A stretch of 41,400 nt of DNA from a virus: the IMG/VR virus record IMGVR_UViG_3300045996_000812, positions 1 to 41,400 of that record. One strand, written 5' to 3'. This document shows positions 21,666-30,684 of the stretch, one piece after another. Position numbers and translations under genes: made by a program. The notes beneath the pieces are model-generated. The model saw only the letters and a list, made by a program, of their open reading frames with translations. It did not search any database and was not told where the DNA came from. The number at the start of each line of letters is the position of its first letter. Position 1 is the stretch's first letter.

Positions 21666-24600
21666 ATGGAAATCGAATCCCAAGCGACGTTTAAGGAGGT
21701 CTTGCAGATTGAAGCAGACCTCAAAGCTTTTGAGGCGAGTCTCGCTCAGATCAAGGCTGCGTACCAGAAGTTCATGGCCGACCTGGGAGGGATGGCCGGT
21801 GACATTCTCGGCGTCGGAGTGTTCGCAGGGCTGAAGCAAGAGATGGCCGCGAACACTGAACTACTGCGTGAGACGCTGGGCGTGATGCTCAATTTCACGC
21901 AGGAGTTTGCAGAGAAGAAGGACAGCGTCGAGGAGCAGGCTGAGGCAAGGCACCGGCAGCGTGTTAAAGAATCCGCAGAGAAAGACGTCCAGGACGCACA
22001 AGCGGTATTAGACGCTAAGAAGACACTCTTTGAGAAAGAGGGGAATACAACCCGAAACCTGACGAGTGGTCAGCGTGAAGCAGAGTTCATTGCCGACGAG
22101 CAAGAAGGAATTCAAGGCTTACGTGCGCGCAACCACATGGAGGAGATGGAGGCGCTCCACGGGAAAGCTCTGGAAGAGAATAGAGCGTTCAACGAGAATC
22201 GCCTAAAACAGGACGCCGACTACAATGCCAAGCGTGTTCGTAACGAACAAGAGGCAATGGACGCTGTCCATACGAAGGCCCTCGAAGAGAATGCCGCCTT
22301 CGACGCTAGGCGCGAACAACAGTCTATACAGTACAACGCAAAGCGCGTTCGAAATGACCAGGAAGCGCTAGACGCTATTCATGGAAAGGCTCTCGAAGAG
22401 AATGAAGCGTTCGACGCTAAGCGGCTAGAATCTAACTACAATTACAACGCCAAGAGGGTCCGTAATGATCAAGAGGCGTTGGACGCAGTTCACGCGCGTG
22501 CTCTTCAGGAGAATGAAGCGTTTGACGCGGCGCGTATAAAAACGAATTACGATTACAACGCGAAGCGTGTCCGCAATGATCAAGAGGCGCTGGACGCGAT
22601 TCATGCTAAAGCTTTAGAAGAGAACGAAGCGTTTGACGCTAAGAGGCTTCAAGCCACCCATAACAACAACGCGAAGCGAGTTCGAAACGAGAGCGAAGCG
22701 ATGGAGGCTCTCCACGCTAAAGCGTTAGTTGAGAACGAGCGCTTTAACAAAGCTAAAGAGGGACAAGATGATCAGTCCCTTATGAAGCGTATCCGTAATG
22801 AACGCGAGGCTGTTGAAGCCGCTCATGTTCAAGCTCTGAGAGAGCAGGAAGAGCGAGACCGTAAGCAGGAGGCTTCCGCGAACCAGCAGATTAACCACAT
22901 CAAGAAGATGGCGGTTAGGCTTCTGGAATACTATGCAATCTGGACGTTGATCCAAGGCGCAGTAGACGCTATCGCGTTCACGCTGGAAGCACCCTTCAAA
23001 GCGCTGGAAGCCGGTAGAAAGTATATTGATGACATCCAGAAATCGGCTGATCATCTCACAGGATCGTTGAATGCGAATATTCAGTATAGTGAAGACCTCG
23101 TCGAGAATCTGAAGCTGGCGTCTGAAGCGTCGAAGCAGTCCATTATGGCGCTGCGCGACGTCGCTAATGAGACCGGACTGTCGTTCAATCACTTGGAGGA
23201 TACCTTCCGGTCGCTGGTGACGGCTGGAGCGGCTTCTCACGTTCAGACAACGCGCGATATTGTAGCCCTCACACAAATCCTGAACATCGCTAATGAGCAG
23301 GTTAAAGGTGATGCGAATCTTCGTGGACTGTTGGGCGACATCCCTCGTTTGTTCCACGGAACCTTAGAGAAGGGTAGCGCGTTCTTGGAGGTTACACACC
23401 TCACCGCAGATGAAGCAAAGAAGCTGGTTGAGAGCACGAAAGAGCAGCGAGATCTTCTTCCAATTCTTACAGAGCGGCTGAAGCCGTACTTGTCTGCGGC
23501 AGCTCAAGCAAAAGAACACCACCGCAACATCGTCGAATCGCTTGAGGAGCAGTCTCGCCGGTTCGCGGCAATTATAGCGCTTCCTGTTTACGATAGAGTA
23601 GCTCAAGTCTTAAAGCAGATGCTTGACTGGGCGGACGCTAACAAGAATAAGGTTCAAGAGATCGCCAAGCTCTTTGGTGATATTGTTCTTCACGTTGAAA
23701 AGGTCGGCGAGAAGCTAATCGGTGTAGACGACGGAATGAAGGGTGTAGTCCTGTCGTTTTCCAGTCTCGTGATTAGCACTGCTCACTGGGTCGAGCTGCT
23801 GGGGTCTGCTGCCGCAATGCTGTTGAAGATTAGCAGCATGGCAACACCTGGAGCCAAGAAGCTTGACTTCGATCCAGACCATTTTGAGAAAGACGCTGAC
23901 GGGAACATCGACCTCAGACGAAGGAAAGCAGATGCTCCGAAGCAAGAAAGTGATCTTGAGCAACTAGCCGACCTTTACCGTCTGATGAGAGAGTCAGATA
24001 AGAAGTTCGCTGAGTATCAGTCAAAGCTAGCCAAACTAGCTAGTGCTAAGTATGCTCCTGCTGGCTTCGTCGGACCGTTCTCTGAGAACGATAATTTGAT
24101 GTATCGTTCTCAGCCTACTGTTCTTGACAACCCTATGGTAGGCAAGGGTGAGCACCCCAGTATGGACAAGAATCCTCGTCGTCGCTTTGACGCGCGAGGT
24201 GAGTTCAACGAGGAGATCGCCCTTATCAAGGACCACTACGAGCAGTACCGTGACCTTGTAAGGGACGCTGAAGCTGATCTCTTGATATCGAAACGCGAGG
24301 CCGCTGAGAAGCACGAAGACATCGCAGAGTTGGAGATCGAGGCGGTTGAAGCTGCGGGTAGCCGTCTTCGTAAGGCGCTAAAGAAGTACTACGAAGGACA
24401 GATCGCAGAGAACAAGGCAACACCAGGAGACCTGGAAGATGCTCTGAGCAAGTTCGACGCCTCTCAGATCAATGCTGAACGGCGGGCAAGAGACCAGGTA
24501 GACAAAGCTCGTAGAGCTGGCATCAAGGAAGGGAACAAGGTTGAGGAGATTGAAATCCGCAACCGTTTGACACTGCTGAAGGAAGGGGCCAGCCAAGAGG

Positions 24601-26642
24601 TCGCTATCGTTCGGGAGAAGTATTCCCAAGCGCGTATCACAGAACTGAAGGCACTTGATGAGAAGGAAGAGATCGACAAGAGCACTCACCAAGCTGAACT
24701 GAGTGCTATTGATGAAGAGGTTGCGAAGCTTGCAGAGGGTACGGACAGGCGAGCGCAGTTGCTTGCACAGCGCGCGCTCCTAGAGCAACGTTACCTCGGT
24801 GTGAGCGCACAGAATGCGTTGCAGCGAATTGCAATTGACGACCGGGAGATAGACTCTCTGCGGAAGCATCAACTCGCTCTAAAGCAGGCCGGGTTTGAGT
24901 CTGAGACTATTCAGAAGCAGATCTCTGAGTCTGTGAAGACGGTTCAAGCTGCTTACGTAGACGTCTTCGACATTCGAGATAAGGACATCGCGGCGAAGAT
25001 CCGAGAGGTGCAGATCGAGCTACAGCTTGCGTCTGCGCGAGGGAAAACGGTAGAGTCTACTCGCCAGATGCGCGAGCAGCTTGCCGGGTTGACCAATGAG
25101 CGTTTGCAAAACTTGCAGTCTCAGATTCAAACGATCAACGGGTCGGGGCAGTCAAATGTTCTCAAGCAGATTGGGACCAGGGCTGCTATTCAGAACACAC
25201 GCCGTCAAGTGATTCTGCAAGGGGTGGATGACTCGTCCCCAGAAGCGCTGGCTAGGTTCAACGAACAGTTGAGCGCCTTGGATGCCATGCTTCAGAGTGC
25301 TACTCCAAGCATCGCCAACTCCCTGCAAGCTCTAGAGCGTCAAATCTTTGGTATGGACTTCAGCGAGCTTCAGCGGCGTCTAAACGACGCGGCCGACTCG
25401 ACAGAGAAGTTTGCCATTGGTTTGGACGTCGGTCTGAAAGCGTTGTCCAACATCTCCTCTATCGTGTCGGGTGTTCAAGCCGCGTATGACAAGGGTGGAA
25501 TCCTCGGCGGTGCGGGAGCTGGACTGAAGGCCGCATCTAACGGCCTTGGTCTGCTGAAGGGGCTAGGGCTCTTTAAGGGTCTGTCCAAGTCTATACCGCT
25601 TGTCGGTGAGGCTCTGGGTGGTGTTCTGGAGTTCATCGGCCCACTGTTCACCAAGGCAGCGGAGCGGATCGCTAACGAAGTCAAGAAGTCGTTCCAAAAG
25701 ACGATGAATGATTTCCAGGCTGGGTACACGACGCTACAACAGACCTTGAGTTTGTTGGAGCAGCAGCGTATTAGCGCGATCAGTCAACTGTCTGGGAAGA
25801 AGGGTGGTCAGGACAAGCTGGACGAGATCCTGCCGCAGCTCGAACAGCAGATCCAAAGCCTTAAGCAACAGCAGCGTCAGATCATCGACAGCTTTGAGCA
25901 GTCGCTTGCCGGGTTGGCTACGCAATCCGACGCTCTGCAACAGATCCAGTCTCAGTGGACTAGCATCGTCAAGACCGTGCAGCAGTACTTGAGCGCGGGA
26001 GGTGACGCCACGAGTGCGACGAAGTACCTGTCGTACCAACTGGAGAAGATGCAGGCCGATGCTCAGTCGCAGCTAGACGACGCGAACCAGCAGGCCATCC
26101 AAGACGCTATCGCCTTGAACGACCTGTTGAAGCAGAGAGTAACGCTGGCTAAGGACTTCGAGCGAGAGAAGTTTGACCTCCTCAACGAGGACTCGCTTGA
26201 ACGTCGTAAGGCCGGCTCGGTCACTAGAGGGCAGAGGATCAAGGAGCTGGAAGAGGAACACCAGAAGCGGCTCGGCGAGCTGGATCAACAGATCAGCCTA
26301 CAGACCCGCAAGGTGGAGATGGAAGCTAAGGTCTTCAACCTCTCGATGGACATCAGTGATCTTCATCGGAAGGATGAGGAACTGACGTTGAAGGCGCTTG
26401 AGATTCAGATCCAGCGATGGACTGACCTCAAGAGCATTATCGACAGCATCCAGATGCAGCCAGGTGGAATCTTCTCCTCGAACAATCCGCTCCTGACTAG
26501 CAATCCCAGTGTCATCGTGAACATCAACGGTGATATCACAGGGGTGTCTCCGCTCGATCCTCGAACAGTCGGGGTGCAGATCGGCGACAGCGTTAGGGAG
26601 GCATTGGAGAGAAGCTTCCGAAGCGGTAGTCCTTTGGTGTAA
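21666..26642 (+). CDS. Tail tape measure protein
   Basis: The longest gene (1658 residues), almost wholly alpha-helical. By the usual rule of about 0.15 nm per residue it would set a tail near 250 nm. Residues 150-408 are seven exact-length 37-residue coiled-coil repeats. A hydrophobic stretch follows near 415-445 (LLEYYAIWTLIQGAVDAIAF). A glycine-rich hydrophobic region lies near 1280-1330 (GGILGGAGAGLKAASNGLGL), of the type that may enter the host membrane. More coiled coil follows to the end, which reads VIVNINGDITGVSPLDP. Position after the frameshifted chaperone confirms the call. Confidence 0.93.
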   Translation: MEIESQATFKEVLQIEADLKAFEASLAQIKAAYQKFMADLGGMAGDILGVGVFAGLKQEMAANTELLRETLGVMLNFTQEFAEKKDSVEEQAEARHRQRVKESAEKDVQDAQAVLDAKKTLFEKEGNTTRNLTSGQREAEFIADEQEGIQGLRARNHMEEMEALHGKALEENRAFNENRLKQDADYNAKRVRNEQEAMDAVHTKALEENAAFDARREQQSIQYNAKRVRNDQEALDAIHGKALEENEAFDAKRLESNYNYNAKRVRNDQEALDAVHARALQENEAFDAARIKTNYDYNAKRVRNDQEALDAIHAKALEENEAFDAKRLQATHNNNAKRVRNESEAMEALHAKALVENERFNKAKEGQDDQSLMKRIRNEREAVEAAHVQALREQEERDRKQEASANQQINHIKKMAVRLLEYYAIWTLIQGAVDAIAFTLEAPFKALEAGRKYIDDIQKSADHLTGSLNANIQYSEDLVENLKLASEASKQSIMALRDVANETGLSFNHLEDTFRSLVTAGAASHVQTTRDIVALTQILNIANEQVKGDANLRGLLGDIPRLFHGTLEKGSAFLEVTHLTADEAKKLVESTKEQRDLLPILTERLKPYLSAAAQAKEHHRNIVESLEEQSRRFAAIIALPVYDRVAQVLKQMLDWADANKNKVQEIAKLFGDIVLHVEKVGEKLIGVDDGMKGVVLSFSSLVISTAHWVELLGSAAAMLLKISSMATPGAKKLDFDPDHFEKDADGNIDLRRRKADAPKQESDLEQLADLYRLMRESDKKFAEYQSKLAKLASAKYAPAGFVGPFSENDNLMYRSQPTVLDNPMVGKGEHPSMDKNPRRRFDARGEFNEEIALIKDHYEQYRDLVRDAEADLLISKREAAEKHEDIAELEIEAVEAAGSRLRKALKKYYEGQIAENKATPGDLEDALSKFDASQINAERRARDQVDKARRAGIKEGNKVEEIEIRNRLTLLKEGASQEVAIVREKYSQARITELKALDEKEEIDKSTHQAELSAIDEEVAKLAEGTDRRAQLLAQRALLEQRYLGVSAQNALQRIAIDDREIDSLRKHQLALKQAGFESETIQKQISESVKTVQAAYVDVFDIRDKDIAAKIREVQIELQLASARGKTVESTRQMREQLAGLTNERLQNLQSQIQTINGSGQSNVLKQIGTRAAIQNTRRQVILQGVDDSSPEALARFNEQLSALDAMLQSATPSIANSLQALERQIFGMDFSELQRRLNDAADSTEKFAIGLDVGLKALSNISSIVSGVQAAYDKGGILGGAGAGLKAASNGLGLLKGLGLFKGLSKSIPLVGEALGGVLEFIGPLFTKAAERIANEVKKSFQKTMNDFQAGYTTLQQTLSLLEQQRISAISQLSGKKGGQDKLDEILPQLEQQIQSLKQQQRQIIDSFEQSLAGLATQSDALQQIQSQWTSIVKTVQQYLSAGGDATSATKYLSYQLEKMQADAQSQLDDANQQAIQDAIALNDLLKQRVTLAKDFEREKFDLLNEDSLERRKAGSVTRGQRIKELEEEHQKRLGELDQQISLQTRKVEMEAKVFNLSMDISDLHRKDEELTLKALEIQIQRWTDLKSIIDSIQMQPGGIFSSNNPLLTSNPSVIVNINGDITGVSPLDPRTVGVQIGDSVREALERSFRSGSPLV
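22113..22889 (+). repeat. Seven 111-bp tandem repeats in the tape measure gene
   Basis: Copies start at 22113, 22224, 22335, 22446, 22557, 22668 and 22779, exactly 111 bases apart with no insertions. Each encodes 37 residues of the type NAKRVRNDQEALDAIH, then KALEENEAFDAKR. The protein is far better conserved than the DNA, so the repeats are old and selected at protein level. The first and last copies are the most divergent. Confidence 0.9.
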
Positions 26643-26655
26643 GAGCTAGACAAGT

Positions 26656-26681
26656 GGGCGGTGTGCAACACGCAGCCGCCC
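26656..26681 (+). other. Hairpin after the tape measure gene
   Basis: GGGCGG (26656-26661) pairs with CCGCCC (26676-26681), with an inner GTG/CAC pairing. No T-run follows. It may protect or attenuate the tape measure transcript. Confidence 0.4.
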
Positions 26682-26696
26682 TCTCCCTAAATTCTA

Positions 26697-27059
26697 ATGT
26701 CACTACATCGGTTCACAGAAAAGCATATCGACGAAGACTGCGAGTCGCTGACCGGCGTACACCGCAATGAGCTGTTCTTCAATTGCCGGTTTAAGAAAAT
26801 CAACGATCTCGTTCTAGAGAACTGTGAGTTGAACGGTTCGGAGTTTCTGACGGACAGTGTTCGAGATGCTCTTGGGTTGACAATGACCTTGTCGTGCCCA
26901 AGCTTTCGAGGCGTGGCGTTGTCTTCACTTCTGTTTGATCTATACCTTTTACTGGCTTACCTCACAAAAGGCAACGATGTAAAGCGAGAGAAGTTGCTCG
27001 ATGTAATTGGAAGGCCGCGAGCGGCGGCGCTGCTGAAACTTTTAGAGGCTACCGAATAG
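26697..27059 (+). CDS. Hypothetical tail-region protein
   Basis: 120 residues. The N-terminal half (HRNELFFNCRFKKINDLVLE, NCELNGSEFL) has an F/L every five residues resembling one or two pentapeptide-repeat coils. The C-terminal half is hydrophobic and helical (SSLLFDLYLLLAYLTKGND, then a basic helix). No clear ribosome site. It is one base upstream of the next gene, so coupled. Unknown; perhaps a chaperone or small tail-tip part. Confidence 0.55.
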   Translation: MSLHRFTEKHIDEDCESLTGVHRNELFFNCRFKKINDLVLENCELNGSEFLTDSVRDALGLTMTLSCPSFRGVALSSLLFDLYLLLAYLTKGNDVKREKLLDVIGRPRAAALLKLLEATE

Positions 27060-27060
27060 C

Positions 27061-30000
27061 ATGGCATTGACATTTTCAACGACGATGACGGGCGGCAACG
27101 CGGACTACGTGAAGTACTTGTTTCAGGATGGTTCCAAGCTGACGAAAACAGACACCAAGGATCAACCTGCCCTGCTCGATTTCGCCCTGGTGCCGTGGGA
27201 CGGTAGCTTTGTTAAGTTGACGCGCGGAGCGTATATTGAGCTGTCAACCAGCACGTATCCCAACTGGTTCACCGGCTTCGTCACGAACAGCCCGGACCTA
27301 CAATATCTCGGCTCTAGGGCTGGCGTCCCTGTGTGGGGATATGTATACCGCGCTACCAGCGACGAGTATATTCTCAGCCTCAACCCGCTCGGCATTGTCC
27401 CCACCTTCTTCAATAAGCCGATGGGGCAGATCTTGAAGCTACTGGCGGAACGGTGTTCGCCGGGTGTTTTCAATGTCACCAACATCCAAGACGGTCCATT
27501 GGTGGCGCAGTATACGCCCGACCCTCAAAAGAAGTTCGGTGACGTCGCTAGAGAGTTCTGTGAAAGCGCCAGCTTTGTGTTCTATGGGAACGACAAGAAT
27601 CTCTACTTCAAGCCACAAGATGACGCGTCGTTAACGCCGGTCGTTGTGGACGGGAATGACACGAACTTCACCCCGTCAAATCTGAAGATCAAAGCCAGCA
27701 CCCAACCCATTATCAACGACTGCACCGTGCTGGGCGACGTCGAGCCTCAGACGTACGTGCATGAATACTTCGCAGGCAATGGCGTCGATGGATCGTTTCC
27801 GCTAGTCTCTAGTGTGTTCGGGGTTGATAGCTCGGTCCTGGTGGACGAGATGTTTGAGTCGTCCTCCATTGACGGCTCCAAGTGGGCAGTCTACGACACT
27901 GCGGCTCAGTTCCTCCAGGTTAGCAATGGGTACCTCAACTCTCTCGGCGGAACGGGAACAGATACGTATGATGTGCGCTTGCAGTCGGCTAGCCCCCTTC
28001 CTATGGATGGACGCCTTCGGTTCATGCACGGTGAGTGGGATTTCTTGACCGGCTCTGGTCCAGGTGTAATCGGGAGCTGCTGGACGGCTCTACCCACCTC
28101 TGGCCTGACCGGGTGCCTGTATGGATTGCGGTTCGACAGCGACACTTTGCAGCCGATTGTTCAAGGAACAATAGACTCGAGTCAGACTGTCAACATCGAC
28201 ACCACGAAGCGTTACGTGATTCGGACGCTGGTGGAATTCACCAAGACTCACCGCCGCACACAGTCCTTCGGCTACCGCAGCAGGACAGGATCGGTTGGAA
28301 CATTTGGCGGCACAGCGGTAGCAGACAGCAGCGTATGGAGCACGCTCATTACCGAGATTGACCCTTCAAACGGCGAGATCACGAATCAATGGACGTTCAA
28401 CAGTACAGCTTCCTTGAGCAGCAGTGATCTTTACGCTGTCTATATTCCACTGGCTTCAGATGACCTGGAAGCCACTGTAACTGGTATTACCGTTAGCACT
28501 CCGATCAACGCCACGCTGGAGTGGTCTAGGAATGTTGATTTCCAGAACTGGAATTTCGACACCTGGTCTGACACCACGACCCCGGCGAGCTGGGACGCAG
28601 CGGTGGGAGCACACCAGGAAAGCACGGTTGTTTACAGTGGCACCTCCTGCCGTTTGACGCCTGCCGGTGGTGTGGCTCCTTATGTTGAGCAGGACGCCTC
28701 GGCTCGTATCGAGGCCGGTGTGGCTTACAACGTGGCTCTGAAGCTGCGGAAGACGGTTGGCATGACGACCGGCAACGTTGTCGTGTCTCTGATCGGCACT
28801 GGTGTGTCGGAGTCCTTCAGCACAGCTTGCAGCGGGCTATCGACTAGCGGCTTCGAGCTGAAGTCGGGTGTGCTTACAGCCGGCCTTTCTTCGGTTCCAG
28901 GGGACCTGGTTCTCAAGGTGTCTGTGACTGGTGGTGTTGACGGGGCGAGCGTTTACGTTGAAGACCTAATCGTGAGCACCGCGTATGCCTCGCAGTTGAT
29001 CGGGCCGAACGAGATCGATGCGGCCGATGGGCTTGCGCCAGTCGCTACGATCATTCAATCGAACACCGGGTCGAGCACGAAGTCTACGCTGTTGGGAACG
29101 CCGCAGTACAATCCCGGCCAAGCTCAACTGGTGTTCTTCAAAGATTCCTTAACACTGGAATCAAACATCCCGGCGCTGAACGACCTGGTGAGGTTGTCCT
29201 ATCGAAGGGCCGGGTCGGCGATAGGGAGGGTGGTTGATCGCGATAGCGTGAACACAGAATCCTCCACATGGCTAGACAATGGATATCGTTCTGCGGTTCG
29301 CTCAGACCTGACGCCGCGCCCAAGGAACGCGGCAGAGTGTGAAGCGGCAGCGGCGGTCATCGTCGCAGAGAACGCCTATCAACACTACGAGGGTGACTAC
29401 ACTCAATGGTCTACGTACCTCAGTGGGGAACCGAGAGCAGGGGCGCTGTTCGAGTTCCAGAATCTGACGGTCGCGGATTTTCAGACGGAGGAGATCACCA
29501 GCGTAGTGACTACGTTGGAATCTGTCACCCCGGTTGAACGGTTTAAGCACCAGATTTCTTTTGGTGTGCCTGACCATTTGCAGCGGTTCCTCTCTAGGGT
29601 GACTGAACCCATTGGCGCGTTTCAACGCAACGTGGGGGCAGGGAACCCTGTTGAAGTGGATGTCAACTCGGTTGGGCTGGTGTACGCTCCTGACGTCACA
29701 AAGCCTTACCTGGTGACGTGGGACGACAGCTTGCTGTATATCAATACCGGTCAAGCTTTGGCCGCTAATGGGCTGTGGTTCGAGGTTCGCTATACGGATG
29801 ACGGTTGGGGTGTTGATGATGGTAAGAATTTGGTCACTCGCACCACGAGTCAGACGTTCTCTGTGCCTCGAAATTCAAAGGGCAGACTGTTCTTCATCCG
29901 TCAGGCTATCAAAGGGAACTTCTGTAAATGGTCGGAAGACCAAACGCAGGCGTCGGTTTACAGCGGCGCTACAGTCACCAAAGCTACCGACCGAAACCCT

Positions 30001-30660
30001 GACGGTAACATTGCACAGATATGCACAGCGGCGTTCTCCGGGGTGGACACGTTCACTGCGGCGGTTCCGGTAACCGGCTTCACACAGTATTGCTGGACGT
30101 TCAGCGTGCGCGGTCCTGCCGGGTCTACCATCACCGCTACTGTCGGGTCCGACACAGACACGTTCACGCTCAGCGGTCACTGGCAGCGGTTCTCCTTGCC
30201 TTTCACACAGGTAGGAGCGGCTACTGTCAACTGCGTGATCACGTCGAGCGCAACAATGAATCTCGACCTGACGCGGTACTCGGTCGAGGGTGACACAACC
30301 GTAGAGAAGCTGTACAGCAAGACGACCAGCAACGTGTATGGTCCGGTGTCGCGATATTCTGCGGCCGTCCATGTCGCGTTCCCGGTGGTGGAGAGCAGCT
30401 CGTCGGCTGACATCACGATCTTCGTGTCCGCTGACACTACGCTTCTTCCAGGGAACTACACAGTCAAGGTGGATGCAACAGCGGCAGACGTGACGATCAC
30501 GATGGCTCCGTACGTTCACATGAACGGCCTTCACGCCACGATTATCAAGGTGGCTGGTTCGAATGACGTAATCATCGACACACAAGGCGGCGACACTATC
30601 CGAGGAGCGGCAACATACACCATCACCGAGATCGGCCAGAGCGCTACAGTCAGTGGCTAA
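27061..30660 (+). CDS. Large tail-tip / baseplate hub protein with carbohydrate-binding-like modules
   Basis: A 1199-residue protein right after the tape measure block. The first 220 residues resemble a distal-tail/hub domain (WDGSFVKLTRGAYIELSTST, then QILKLLAERCSPGVF). Residues about 255-490 look like a concanavalin-type jelly roll (FESSSIDGSKWAVYDTAAQF). About 510-650 is a CBM-like sandwich (NWNFDTWSDTTTPASWDAA), followed by a hub-like region (IPALNDLVRLSYRRAGS). A further sandwich and a beta-rich end complete it. It probably combines structural tip and surface-polysaccharide binding. Domain limits are approximate. Confidence 0.7.
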   Translation: MALTFSTTMTGGNADYVKYLFQDGSKLTKTDTKDQPALLDFALVPWDGSFVKLTRGAYIELSTSTYPNWFTGFVTNSPDLQYLGSRAGVPVWGYVYRATSDEYILSLNPLGIVPTFFNKPMGQILKLLAERCSPGVFNVTNIQDGPLVAQYTPDPQKKFGDVAREFCESASFVFYGNDKNLYFKPQDDASLTPVVVDGNDTNFTPSNLKIKASTQPIINDCTVLGDVEPQTYVHEYFAGNGVDGSFPLVSSVFGVDSSVLVDEMFESSSIDGSKWAVYDTAAQFLQVSNGYLNSLGGTGTDTYDVRLQSASPLPMDGRLRFMHGEWDFLTGSGPGVIGSCWTALPTSGLTGCLYGLRFDSDTLQPIVQGTIDSSQTVNIDTTKRYVIRTLVEFTKTHRRTQSFGYRSRTGSVGTFGGTAVADSSVWSTLITEIDPSNGEITNQWTFNSTASLSSSDLYAVYIPLASDDLEATVTGITVSTPINATLEWSRNVDFQNWNFDTWSDTTTPASWDAAVGAHQESTVVYSGTSCRLTPAGGVAPYVEQDASARIEAGVAYNVALKLRKTVGMTTGNVVVSLIGTGVSESFSTACSGLSTSGFELKSGVLTAGLSSVPGDLVLKVSVTGGVDGASVYVEDLIVSTAYASQLIGPNEIDAADGLAPVATIIQSNTGSSTKSTLLGTPQYNPGQAQLVFFKDSLTLESNIPALNDLVRLSYRRAGSAIGRVVDRDSVNTESSTWLDNGYRSAVRSDLTPRPRNAAECEAAAAVIVAENAYQHYEGDYTQWSTYLSGEPRAGALFEFQNLTVADFQTEEITSVVTTLESVTPVERFKHQISFGVPDHLQRFLSRVTEPIGAFQRNVGAGNPVEVDVNSVGLVYAPDVTKPYLVTWDDSLLYINTGQALAANGLWFEVRYTDDGWGVDDGKNLVTRTTSQTFSVPRNSKGRLFFIRQAIKGNFCKWSEDQTQASVYSGATVTKATDRNPDGNIAQICTAAFSGVDTFTAAVPVTGFTQYCWTFSVRGPAGSTITATVGSDTDTFTLSGHWQRFSLPFTQVGAATVNCVITSSATMNLDLTRYSVEGDTTVEKLYSKTTSNVYGPVSRYSAAVHVAFPVVESSSSADITIFVSADTTLLPGNYTVKVDATAADVTITMAPYVHMNGLHATIIKVAGSNDVIIDTQGGDTIRGAATYTITEIGQSATVSG

Positions 30661-30684
30661 CAGATAGACAAGTAAAAGGATAGC

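Noticed and set aside
22113-22889. Insertion or duplication artefact in assembly
   Set aside because: The 111-bp copies differ widely in DNA while keeping the protein pattern, so they are not an assembly duplication.
29875-30585. 236-residue frame antisense to the tail-tip gene
   Set aside because: Arg/His-rich shadow; the forward frame continues a clear beta-rich protein.
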